A DNA stretch of 25,816 bases. Origin: Euprymna scolopes (taxonomy: Eukaryota; Mollusca; Cephalopoda; Sepiida; Sepiolidae). The position numbers and the translations under genes are program-made. How positions within the stretch are numbered: the stretch's first letter is position 1; each line of letters starts with the position of its first letter. Below, piece after piece: positions 1-8,028 of this stretch. The DNA lies in contig CM044508.1 in assembly GCA_024364805.1 (NCBI GenBank), positions 8,217,352 through 8,243,167 of the forward strand, read 5' to 3'. Under the pieces are notes generated by a model. That model did not search any database and was not told the DNA's origin. It saw only the letters and a program-made list of their open reading frames with translations.

Positions 1-40
1 AGTTGTGTACAAATTCCAAGAGCGATAGGAGCCTTCCATC

Positions 41-244
41 ATGTCTGAAAGTGACCCAATGTTCAACGAGCGATATGGAAAATGCGCCGCTGTACAATTC
101 ATGCTCTCTAACGATCCAAGTTATGACAACAGAATCATTGCCAGCACACTCAAAATGCAAATTCGGATAGTTCAAAGCTTGAGGGCACAGCTCAACGAAG
201 TTTCCCACAAGGCAAAGGTGGTAGTTAGTTACCTTAGCGAGTAA
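41..244 (+). pseudogene. Tc1-like transposase N-terminal helix-turn-helix fragment
   Basis: A 67-codon frame starting MSESDPMF. Residues about 12-56 (AVQFMLSN...ASTLKMQIRIVQSLRAQL) look like the paired-type HTH that Tc1 transposases use to bind their inverted repeats: a first helix, the spacing phrase SNDPSYDNR, then a recognition-like helix. After about residue 56 the frame runs into unrelated sequence and stops, only about 10 bases before the C-terminal transposase piece. The junction therefore looks like an internal deletion of roughly two thirds of the gene. ATG at 41 is chosen because the HTH begins soon after it. Not expected to be functional alone, although HTH-only derivatives could still bind ends. 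Confidence 0.6.
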
Positions 245-253
245 GATTTCGAA

Positions 254-480
254 ATGATGGATTGGCCACCGCAGAGTCCTGACTTAAATCCAATAGAAAA
301 TCTTTGGAAGACCGTAGGAGTGAAATTTATGGAAAGTTATGGAAAGAAATCCCACTAAAACGGAGGATTTGTGGATGAAGCTTCAAGAAGAATGGTCTAA
401 AATTAGTATCGCGGATTGTCAAGAACTGATTCGTTCTTGTAGTCGAAAATATGCAGCTGTCATTGAGAGCAAGAGCTCAT
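254..480 (+). pseudogene. Tc1-like transposase C-terminal fragment
   Basis: Reads MMDWPPQSPDLNPIENLWK, the almost invariant Tc1 C-terminal motif. The E of IENLW is the third catalytic acid of the DD34E triad. The following part, in another frame (NPTKTEDLWMKLQEEWSKIS, then an alpha-helical stretch to AAVIESK), matches the usual C-terminal helices of Tc1 transposases. A small 10-bp tandem duplication (ttatggaaag twice, near 330-349) lies where the frame changes and probably caused the shift. The first two catalytic aspartates are missing. Confidence 0.85.
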
Positions 481-535
481 TTACTGTATACATATATTTT
501 TATTGTTTTTTGGCGGTTTACATTGTTTTTATCAA

Positions 536-742
536 TTTTGTCTCTTACTTTTGGACGTTCCTATTTTGAAAATAAATAATTGTTATAATTCTTTTTCTAT
601 CCTTTGCAAATTATTCAAATTTTAGTATGTTTTTATGGATGATAACGACTACGAGTTATCAAAATTACAGCTTTTCACAATTGTTATTTCTAACAAATAT
701 TAGGTTTTAAAATTTTGTCCCTTAGTTTTGGACGCCGCTGTA
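536..742. repeat. IR/DR-type Tc1 end: inner and outer direct repeats plus TA
   Basis: Two direct copies of a transposase-site-like motif, inner at about 536-561 (ttttgtctcttacttttgga) and outer at about 714-740 (tttgtcccttagttttgga, then cgccgctg), about 22 of 27 bases alike and about 177 bp apart. This is the IR/DR arrangement known from Sleeping Beauty-like Tc1 elements. The outer copy ends at the TA target dinucleotide. Confidence 0.75.
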
Positions 743-807
743 TATTTATTTAAAATTGAACTGTTGCTTTTGGAACAGTGCCTTTTCTGAATTTTTCAGA
801 TGATGGT

Positions 808-1088
808 TTGATTATTATTATTATTTGAATTCTTCGAACTACTGTTCTCATCTGGACTGTTATTCTAACAATGTTTCGGTCAATGTAACTTCCGACCTTT
901 TTCAGGTTTATCTTGTTTAACTCTTTCTATCGAATTCGGGAATAAGAATTTGAATTTGAACGGAACGTTTTATTTAATCAACGGGGGTAGCATTCTCTCA
1001 TCCCTTCATCTTTGACTGGAGAGAAACCTAATTCGCATATGTATTTTGAGTACCGCCCGCACTGAGGATTGAACTTTCAATTACCAGA
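808..1088 (-). mobile_element. tRNA-Arg-type SINE (copy A), head truncated
   Basis: Read on the minus strand it has a tRNA anticodon-arm/B-box part (B box GTTCAATCC at plus 1067-1075), the body phrase GTTGATTAAATAAA, the tail motif CCTGAAAAAGGTCGGAAG...GACCGAAAC, and an (AAT)n 3' tail at plus 810-824. The same body occurs at 1088-1445, 17420-17775 and 18012-18370, which defines the family within this window. The A-box half of the head is missing, and the copy ends exactly where copy B begins. Confidence 0.75.
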
Positions 1089-1445
1089 ACCCGGTGCGTA
1101 GTGGATAAAATACTTCGTAAAATTTAGTTGTAACTTACATTTTTTTTTTGGATGATGAAGTTCGAGTACTCAAATTACAATTGAGAATTACTTAGGATTT
1201 CTGCCCAGTCATGGCTGACGCAGTGAGAGCATGCTATTCCTAATGGATTAAATAAAGGGTTGAGTTTGAAATTATGCGCAAATTTCCGAGTGGTGACAGG
1301 AAGATTCCCGAATTCGGCAGAAAGCTTCCCAAGATCGACAATATACACCTTAATAAGGTCAGAAGTTACATTGGCCGAAACGTTGGGAAAATAACACTTA
1401 AGATCAGAACAGCTATTCAAATAATAATTAGGACAATTCATCTGA
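1088..1445 (+). mobile_element. tRNA-Arg-type SINE (copy B)
   Basis: A-box-like GTGCGTAGTGGATAAA (1093-1108) and B-box-like AGTTCGAGTACTC (1158-1170) form a decayed tRNA head. The body then carries the family phrases GGATTAAATAAAGGG and CGAATTCGGCAGAAAG, followed by the tail CTTAATAAGGTCAGAAG...GGCCGAAACGTTG and an AAT-rich 3' end. It lies head to head with copy A with no spacer, so the pair can fold on itself. A short microsatellite-free stretch separates it from the exon candidate at 1558. Confidence 0.75.
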
Positions 1446-1557
1446 AAATGGGTAAAGTCGAATATTTTTTAACTTAGAGACATCAGATGTGATGACGACT
1501 CTATTCTTTTAATTAATAATAACGTATAATATGTATTTATTTGTTTATCGATTTCAG

Positions 1558-1737
1558 AAACACGATCACACTGAAGAAAGCAACGTTTCATCAAACGTGG
1601 AAAAAGGTAAAGGAGAAGAGAAAATCGGCCAAGACAACCAAGCTTATCAAAATGAAGACCAAGTCCAGGCCTACAATCCGAAACCCCTGAAAGGACTGGA
1701 AAATATTCCAAATATCATGGAAGTAACTCACCTGTGA
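1558..1737 (+). CDS. Putative 3'-terminal coding exon of an unrecognised host gene (C-terminal tail)
   Basis: A plausible splice acceptor (T-rich run ending ...tcgatttcag at 1557) is followed by 59 codons and TGA (1735-1737). The peptide begins KHDHTEESNVSSNVEKGKGE and is rich in D, E, N, Q and K with no hydrophobic segment, so it would be a disordered cytosolic tail. It ends ...NIMEVTHL; T-H-L fits the class I PDZ ligand rule (S/T-x-hydrophobic), a common ending of membrane transporters and receptors. The upstream ATG at 1531 is probably intronic. Neither the composition nor the motif resembles any transposon protein nearby. No other exon of the gene is recognisable here. SINE copies flank it on both sides. 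The acceptor, the phase (0 by inspection) and coding status are inference; I do not recognise the family. Confidence 0.4.
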   Translation, partial: KHDHTEESNVSSNVEKGKGEEKIGQDNQAYQNEDQVQAYNPKPLKGLENIPNIMEVTHL

Positions 1738-1749
1738 AGTTTTCGCTCT

Positions 1750-1885
1750 ATTGATCAAATAGAATCGACAAGTCGAGTTCAAATCCCGGTCTAGGCAGTA
1801 TGAGTTCGTATTGCATTAATCTACCCATCTTCCCACGATTCGCCATCGATAGATTAAATAAAACGGACTGGGGCAAATAGTCTAT
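1750..1885 (+). mobile_element. tRNA-derived SINE fragment with AATAAA
   Basis: A B-box-like AGTTCAAATCCCGG near 1775-1790 is preceded by a small stem (tctatt/aataga) like an anticodon arm. It is followed by a body sharing GATTAAATAAAACG with SINE copy A. AATAAA at 1857-1862, 120 bases after the stop of the exon candidate, could serve as its polyadenylation signal, but the hexamer is part of the SINE body. Low confidence in the boundaries. Confidence 0.45.
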
Positions 1886-2027
1886 GGGAAAGATAATCTA
1901 AATTCAAAACACTATTAAAAGTAAGTGTATAAGCTGCACTGTATAAAATGTAATTAGTACCGAATATGTAGCGCCAACATGCGTCATCATAAAGAGTACT
2001 GTAGAATAAAAGGAGACATTTAAACGG

Positions 2028-2070
2028 TGTTTCTTTCTCTTTCTCTCTCTCTTTCCTTTCCCCCTCTGTT

Positions 2071-2167
<97 letters not shown>

Positions 2168-2180
2168 ATATATATGCATA
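2028..2180. repeat. Compound (CT)n-(CA)n-(TA)n microsatellite
   Basis: Pyrimidine-rich CTTT/CT repeats (about 2030-2072) pass into about 90 bp of CA repeats with two A interruptions (2074-2166) and a short TA run. The long open frames on the minus strand here (poly C-V) are translations of this repeat and are not genes. Confidence 0.95.
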
Positions 2181-2590
2181 TATTAAATAGAAAATGAGGA
2201 ATAAAAGTCACATATCATATAACTTTATTATATTATTAGATCAATAAGAAATAAATAAGACATGAAAATCTCTTTAGACCATGACACTCTTATTTTTTCC
2301 TTATTAATTTGAAGATGAAATAAAGTTATATATAAATTTTATCCTTCGTTTTTATTTACTATATTTAATTGCTCATCTAAACACTGTTAAGCTTTATCTA
2401 TCTTGAAAAGTTTGCTTTGTTAAAGATATGTTGTTTGCTAGCTTCGGTTTATGTACTATATAATAAAATGATTGCAGAAATCCTTCTCTGGACCAAAATA
2501 CAGCAGGTTTGCAACAACAGATGCCACAGCTTATAACTATTTTCCCCGCCACTTTTCGTAACTGGTTCATACACTCATCCATTATCCATT
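2181..2590. other. AT-rich sequence without recognised feature
   Basis: No coding similarity, RNA gene or clear repeat recognised. The 62-codon minus-strand frame at 2394-2582 has no motif I can name. Confidence 0.5.
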
Positions 2591-2599
2591 ATCTTTCTA

Positions 2600-2860
2600 G
2601 TTACCGATTACAAAATAATAATTTCTCCCCTTGGAATTTTCCGGCTTTTCTCATAATTGAGGACTAACAGTTCTATTAGTCAGGAAAACAACTTATTAAA
2701 AAAAGACGAACGCGCCAGACCTTCAAAAACATGGCGTCTCTCTATACAAAGCATTCGTTTTATAAATATTAAACCAATTACACAAAATTTTAACCGCTAA
2801 TAATCGTAATTTTACGTATTAATACCCTTACCCTTAGCTACACATCCATTGTCACCATGA
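2600..2860 (+). repeat. Dispersed repeat, copy 1 (unclassified)
   Basis: Contains phrases found again, in order and in the same orientation, at 4860-5095: aataatttctcccc, tccggcttttctca, attaaaccaa, taatcgtaatttt, acacccttac-like and ctacaca. The two copies are strongly diverged, so the family is old. No terminal repeats or coding part seen. Confidence 0.5.
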
Positions 2861-2883
2861 AAGTAATCCCCTTAAAAAAAAAT

Positions 2884-3185
2884 CTCTGATACAAACATAA
2901 TTAACATTTACGGTTAGCATTGTTTTTTTTATTTGATTCTCCGTACCAAACAGTCAACGATGCTATTTTTCTGTTTTTTTTTTTTTTATTTTAGTTTGTT
3001 TGGTAACGGGCCGTTCACTTTCCCGTTTTTTGTTCACATTTTTTTTACTTGGAATTTTTTCCAGTACTCACCATAAAAAATACAATCCCTGAAAAAAAAA
3101 AGATTACATTTATCATTGTTTCTTTTCCTATTTCGATTCTACTTACCAGGCACTGAACAATGCCATTTTCTTTGTTTATTCTTTA
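2884..3185. repeat. Diverged tandem duplication in T-rich DNA
   Basis: Two related segments of about 95 bp about 205 bp apart (2884-2985 and 3087-3182). Each reads roughly: a/c-rich lead, ttacatttaYcattg, t-run, ttYgattct, taccaRRca, gcYattttctttg. Between them is a T-run-rich spacer. No function inferred. Confidence 0.5.
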
Positions 3186-3307
3186 CACAGTTAACTATAA
3201 TGCTTGAATCTAATATTTAATCATAACAGTAAATTGATATTTTATGTGCGTCAAAATCTCCTTACGCGTGATTTTAAAGCCTTTAAACTGCCCACTTCTT
3301 ACTATTT

Positions 3308-3416
3308 TCGAAGTGTGTATGTGTGTACGTTCGTGTGTGTGGGTGCGTTTGTGTGTGTGACCTTGTATGTGTGTGTATGAGCTTGTTTCTGCGTGTGTGC
3401 GTGTTATAGAATGGAT

Positions 3417-3464
<48 letters not shown>
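3308..3464. repeat. TG-rich tract and (AG)n microsatellite
   Basis: Imperfect TG repeats (3311-3408) followed by about 46 bp of pure AG repeat (3418-3464). Open frames across this stretch (poly R-E, poly S-L) are repeat translations. Confidence 0.95.
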
Positions 3465-3467
<3 letters not shown>

Positions 3468-3735
3468 GTGGAGGACTGTGAGTTATAGTGTAGACACGTT
3501 GACCGGAACTCAAGATCAGCTGATCGGATTGCGTGTGAGTCATGTGATCAGGTTAGCTGAATCGGGAAGATTTGGTTGGGACTTGGAAGAGAGTGGACGG
3601 CTTTGCCGTTGTCTTCTCCCCTTCGCTGGGGGGGGGGCGAACTCTGACGTGATAGAAATAAGACCTAGAAGAAGAAACTACACAGGCCAAATTCACTTTC
3701 CATTCTTCTGCGATCGATCTGGAAGGTGAATAAAA
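3465..3735 (+). other. GC-richer island, possible noncoding exon; unassigned
   Basis: Clearly less AT-rich than its surroundings and free of simple repeats except a run of 10 G (3628-3637). An open frame continues through it from the AG repeat but without recognisable protein similarity. It ends in ctggaag/gtgaata, a good-looking 5' splice donor at 3726. A GAGA-repeat-flanked first exon would fit, but so would an old retroelement end. 3736-4060 is similarly unassigned. Confidence 0.2.
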
Positions 3736-4066
3736 AAAACTATCGAACCAATTTCTTGTCTTGGATTGAAACTAATCTTCGTCCCCCAAAACAGGTACCA
3801 GACTCCCTCCCAGACGAGATGTTCCAGATGGACCAACAAGACGCGGAAGGTATATTGAAAGTGCATGTCACACACACAACGACATTAACTCTGATAAGAT
3901 AATCAAACACTCAATCCTTTATGATACGACAACGTAACACACACTCAATTTGGTGCTCATGTAGTAGAATGTACCCTGTCTCTAGATGAAACACTAAGAC
4001 TCTTCCTAAGACGAACAAAAACAACAATACAGAATATACATCATCTTCATACCACCCAGTATATAA

Positions 4067-4622
4067 CACGTGTGTGCGCGTGTGTGTGTAGGTGCGCGTA
4101 TTTGCGTTTATTTTGTGTGTGTGTTTTTCCGTGCCTGCGTAAGTTTGCTTGTATGCATGTGCACTACACTGTGTTTTTACGTATATAGGTGGCCGTGCAT
4201 GTTTGCGTTTGTTTCTGTGTTTTCCATGCCTGCGTAGGTTTGTTTGTGTGTGCGCGTGTGTGCGACACTGTTTTTGCGTGTGTGCGTGCGTGTGAGTGTG
4301 CATGTTTCTGTTTTTGTGTGTGCGTGTGTGTCCTTTTTCGCGCATGTGTGTGCGTGCACGTTTCTGTGGGTGTGTTTGTTTGCATGTTAGCATGTGTGTG
4401 TGTGTGTGCATGTTCATGTTTTTTGTATATGTGTGTGTGTTTTGTGTGCGTGTGTGTATTTGCGTTTGTATTTGTGCATGTGTGTATGTATTTCTTCTTT
4501 CTGTGTGTGTGTGCGTTTTTTCTCGTGTGTACTTTTTGGGTTTGTGCTTCCGTATATGTGTGCCTGTGTGCGTTTGTGTGTGTGTTTCAGTGCGTGCGTG
4601 TGACTGTGTGCGTATCTCTCTG
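4067..4622. repeat. Degenerate TG/CG-rich tract (about 555 bp)
   Basis: Alternating purine-pyrimidine sequence (gtgtgtgcgcgtgtg, tgcgtgtgtgcg and so on) with scattered interruptions. All six frames stay open (poly C-V and poly T-H frames), which are shadows and not genes. Alternation with many CG steps gives Z-DNA-forming potential. It directly precedes a Helitron 3' end. Confidence 0.9.
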
Positions 4623-4695
4623 TAATAAAAAAGAATCTATTATATCCGTCAACCAGACTCGGGCACGCCAACGCATGGCTGGGCGAGTACAGCTA

Positions 4696-4696
<1 letters not shown>
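4623..4696 (+). mobile_element. Helitron 3' terminus (hairpin + CTAG)
   Basis: The stem-loop GCCA-acgca-TGGC (4667-4679) lies 13 bases before a terminal CTAG (4693-4696), followed by T. A longer imperfect stem pairs ACTCG (about 4657) with CGAGT (4684-4688). Hairpin plus CTRR followed by T is the Helitron 3' signature, and the ending agtacagctag matches the end of the Helitron at 13497. The 5' end was not found, so the element may include the TG-rich tract to its left. Confidence 0.7.

Positions 4697-4759
<63 letters not shown>
4697..4759. repeat. (TA)n microsatellite abutting Helitron end
   Basis: About 60 bp of pure TA repeat directly after the Helitron terminus, probably the pre-existing AT target site. 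Confidence 0.95.
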
Positions 4760-4760
<1 letters not shown>

Positions 4761-4859
4761 CGAAAGTAAACAGTTACATTTGCTCGCTACATGATGCCTT
4801 TATTAACCGCATCATACACTGATAGATATACAACTACCTTTACACTTCCCTATTCGAAA

Positions 4860-5095
4860 ATAGTGATTTCTCCCCACTTATATTCCGGGTATTCTCATTG
4901 GCTAAAAACGTAAAAATCTGTTATTCTGGATTTCACATTCATCTTAAATTTCACATTCATCTTCACCAATATGCCTCTACCTCTACACGAATCAAAATTT
5001 TTCTGAATATTAAGCCAAATAAAAATATTCTAGAACTCTCATAATTATTATTTTTCGTAGTTACACCCTCACATTTACCTACACACACAATATCG
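4860..5095 (+). repeat. Dispersed repeat, copy 2 (unclassified)
   Basis: Counterpart of 2600-2860 in the same orientation (tagtgatttctcccc, tccgggtattctcat, gaatattaagccaa, attatttttcgtagttacacc). It also contains a small internal duplication of tttcacattcatctt (about 4930-4962). Confidence 0.5.
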
Positions 5096-5620
5096 TCGCG
5101 CATTGCTTTAAAATATAATTTCCTATTGTCGCATTTCTGAGAAATTAACGACGAATTCTTACATTATCTTACAATGACATTAACATTAACTTAATCTAAT
5201 GTTACAATGATTAGAATACCGAACTAAGTAGGCTTAAAAAATAATTCCTATTTCCGCTTGACAACTCAACTTATCCCACTCCCGGTTCCGTTTTTACGAT
5301 ATTTTCTTTTTGTACGACATTCTTTGGATTCTTTAGTTTTGAAAAAGAGATAATATTCCCGAAATACTAAAGACTTCCAAACAGTAAGTCCATTTTTAAT
5401 GATTTTTAAATGTGATTGTTTCGGAAAATAAATAGATATAGTAAGATATTGTAAGATAAAAAACAAAACAAAATAAAAACCTACAATACCTTCGTTCGTT
5501 TTTCTATTTTTGTTCATACATCACATCACCTCAACACCCGGTTTCCTGCATTGCTATAGCCTTCTTATACTCTTCCATATTTATTTTCCAGCAATGTTTC
5601 AAACAGACTACTTTTCATGT
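5096..5620. other. AT-rich sequence without recognised feature
   Basis: No gene, RNA or clear repeat seen. The 83-codon minus-strand frame at 5266-5517 has no recognisable motif. Confidence 0.5.
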
Positions 5621-6184
5621 TATACAGAGTAACACATTCAAAAGTAGCCCCATCTCTCTTCTCCTTCTCTAATCATTTTTCTTTTCACGTTAAGTGCCCA
5701 CTTGAAGGTAGTCCGATCTCTCTAATTTTTCTGTTAACGACCAACTGACACCTCAGAAAATGCAATTCTTTTTCCAACAAGATGGCACTACATGTCACAC
5801 ACTTCACAGATCACTGAAACGAGTTCATAACATGTTTACGAAGGAGAGAACAATAAGCAAAGGGTAATGGCAACCACGTCCCCAGGACTTTTCATCATGT
5901 AATTTTTTTTAATCTTTGAGGGACTTTGAAACAAAAGTTTATGCTAATGATCCGCACAAGCTAGACCAACTAAAGAAGAACATTACCAACGCTATCAAGA
6001 GAATCATCCGAGAAGATCTGCAGGCTGTATCTGCAAACGTTGTTAAACATGCCTAGAAATGCATAGATATCAACGGGAACTCTTCCAGCATCTTTTATAA
6101 CATTACAGGTAATTTAAACAATAAAAAATGTTTCTCCTCTCTACTATATTTTCGGGGCTACTGATTAGTGGAGCACCCTGTATA
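5621..6184 (+). mobile_element. mariner-family transposon, deleted, both TIRs present
   Basis: Matched inverted ends of 31 nt including the TA. The left end begins TATACAGAGTAACACATT (5621-5651) and the right end, read on the minus strand, begins TATACAGGGTGCTCCACT (6184-6154). Both close with GTAGCCCC, about 22 of 31 positions alike. TA dinucleotides at 5621-5622 and 6183-6184 fit the mariner target. The interior holds a decayed transposase C-terminus. At about 560 bp it is less than half the usual 1.3 kb, so a large 5' part of the gene is deleted. Confidence 0.8.
5758..6095 (+). pseudogene. mariner-like transposase C-terminal relic
   Basis: The conceptual translation gives MQFFFQQDGTTCHT, matching the (F)QQDGAxxHT block around the second catalytic aspartate. 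This is followed by a decayed form of the SRG-WPPRSPDLTPCDFF block and then KVYANDPHKLDQLKKNITNA, the helical C-terminus typical of mariner-like transposases of invertebrates. Stop codons lie in KG-stop-WQPRPQDFSSCNFF-stop and after VVKHA. The N-terminal DNA-binding domains and the first catalytic aspartate are missing. Clearly non-functional. Confidence 0.8.
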
Positions 6185-6185
6185 A

Positions 6186-6186
<1 letters not shown>

Positions 6187-6281
<95 letters not shown>

Positions 6282-6282
6282 T
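6187..6282. repeat. (CA)n-(TA)n microsatellite
   Basis: About 80 bp of CA repeat passing into TA repeat, directly beyond the right end of the mariner copy. Confidence 0.95.
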
Positions 6283-6359
6283 TATATTGTATCCATATAA
6301 ATATTATAAGGAGATATAATATTTTATGTGTCAATTTTAAGTATTAATTTCATTAGTAC

Positions 6360-6556
6360 TACATAGTAAATCATGAAAGCATATTTATGAAAATTAAGCA
6401 TATTTATGGCAATTAAGCTACACGAAGTCTTCTTCGTTTCTTTTATATAAGGACGCGTCAGAATAAGATAGTTTTAGCCTGACAATTCCCTATGGGGATA
6501 AAACGAGAAAGCGTATAGCTTAATTGCCATGAATATATTTTCATAACTTACTATAC

Positions 6557-6558
<2 letters not shown>
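6360..6558. mobile_element. Palindromic MITE-like element
   Basis: Inverted arms of about 43-60 nt. The left arm ends catatttatggcaattaagc (to 6419) and the right begins tagcttaattgccatgaata (6516). The left arm has an extra internal duplication (catatttatgaaaattaag / catatttatggcaattaag). The loop of about 95 nt holds a further perfect hairpin, acgaag-tctt-cttcgt (6422-6437). No coding part and no clear target duplication. Confidence 0.65.
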
Positions 6559-6619
<61 letters not shown>

Positions 6620-6626
6620 AGTTATG
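6542..6626. repeat. (TA)n tract closed by 14-bp perfect inverted arms
   Basis: cataacttactata (6542-6555) and tatagtaagttatg (6613-6626) are exact reverse complements flanking about 57 bp of TA repeat. The whole forms one long potential cruciform. The left arm is the outer end of the palindromic element, so the right arm may be a stranded end of a second copy. Confidence 0.8.
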
Positions 6627-6639
6627 TAATTCTTGGTTC

Positions 6640-8028
6640 GTTCGTTATCAATAAAACCATATTTCTACATTACCAATTTATTAAAAATTTTCAGACATTT
6701 TATCTTTAGAGTCGATAAATGTTTTTATGTTATTAAAATAAATTAACATCGTAAATTATAAAAATATATTAAATAAAACAAAAATATTTTTCGTAAATGC
6801 TGAACTGTTTTCCATTTTATTTCCGGTAGAATGAGCGTTTCAATCTATTCATCACGATTTGACGATTTCTAATTACAACATTTCATTGTTGCATCCCTAA
6901 GTAAAACAGGGCATCTTCTATTTTTACCTGTTTATCTTCAAAATTTTTTAATTTTAAATTCATTTGTTTATCTGAAGTCTTTTCACCCATCAAAAATTAA
7001 GTTTTAATTGTTTAGTTTTTTACGGCATCTAACGACATCTCCCATTCCAAGATTCAATCTTTTTTTTTATTTAAATTCATTTGTTTTGATTAAAGCCAAA
7101 TCTACCTAAAATAAATTTGTCTAATTCTTAATTTCTTATGTTATTGAAAAAATATTAGTAAATAAAACATAGCATCTAATTATTTCGATCGAATTTATTT
7201 GATGTTTTTACAGCAAACTTTTTCTCCCCTGATTTTTTCTGCCTCACGTGCTTTTACACAATTTCTTTTTTTAATCATTACCTACAACCTTCTATTCATG
7301 TTTCTTTCCGTTTATTTGGGGCATTACGAAATTTTTGCTTCCAGATTCTTTTTACAAATTATTAATGATTCTTTACATTCTTCTACTAATTCCTCGGTAA
7401 ATCTATCTTAATTACAGGATTTAAAAATTCATTTATTTTTCTTTTCTCCCAGCCCACAACATGTTTCTTCCATTTCGCACATTGTTTAAATCAGATGCAT
7501 CCTACCTAGATTAAATATAAATGCATTTTTTCGATTACACAGCTTCATCCTGATTTTTTTCTAATTTTACGTGCTATTGAATTAAAATAATAAATATAGC
7601 ATCCATTTTTCCATAAAAATTCATTTCATTTGCTGTTTCCTTTTTTTAAATTCAAGCTTATTTCTTCATTTTTTTTTCACATAACTCCTTCTTTCAACGT
7701 GGTTCAACAAGATTTATTCCTTACCGTTTTCCGGTGTTTTTTTTTGGGGGGGGGCAATACTATATTACTATTTCAATTATTTCCATTTTTTTGCTTCCTG
7801 CTTTTTCTACAGATTTTCTTAATGATTTATTACTGATTATTAAAATCTTATAAAATTACAATAAAAATTAGCATCTTCTTATAAATGATTTGTTAATTTT
7901 TTTTACCGTACACATTTTTAGTCTTGCAGTTTTTCCAGATATATTTTTACTTTTTGTGTTATGGAAATCAATACCATTTTCTTACACACGTTCATATAGC
8001 GTACAAGCCATCTGTTTACTAAAAACAC
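6640..8028. other. T-rich non-coding region with faint repetition
   Basis: No gene recognised. Short phrases recur irregularly (a/ggcatcta/c near 6909, 7025, 7171, 7597 and 7871; aaattcattt; cctgatttttt-ct...cgtgct near 7230 and 7550), suggesting very old tandem or dispersed duplication. The frames at 7199-7411 and 7630-7836 are T-rich translations without motifs. Confidence 0.4.

Larger units (their letters stand above)
1..740 (+). mobile_element. Tc1-like DNA transposon, 3' part, internally deleted
   Basis: A Tc1/mariner superfamily element cut by the left window edge. It has a short N-terminal helix-turn-helix coding piece, then directly the C-terminal hallmark WPPQSPDLNPIENLW of DD34E transposases, then an untranslated tail with an inner and an outer copy of the terminal motif. 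The outer end reads, on the minus strand, CAGCGGCGTCCAAAAC, with the expected TA at 741-742. The catalytic core between the helix-turn-helix and the C-terminus, with the first two catalytic aspartates, is absent, so this is a non-autonomous deletion derivative. The 5' inverted repeat should lie left of position 1. Confidence 0.85.

Noticed and set aside
1854-2211. Minus-strand Cys-Val repeat frames
   Set aside because: (CA)n microsatellite translated; not a protein.
3367-3729. 120-codon frame beginning before the AG repeat
   Set aside because: The first third is the AG repeat; the remainder has no recognisable domain. Kept only as a possible noncoding exon region.
3911-4417. Long minus-strand frame rich in Thr/His
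   Set aside because: Opposite-strand translation of the same TG-rich tract, without any domain.
4189-4794. Long plus-strand open frame (201 codons, Cys/Val-rich)
   Set aside because: Translation of the TG-rich repeat. All frames are open there and the composition is that of the repeat.
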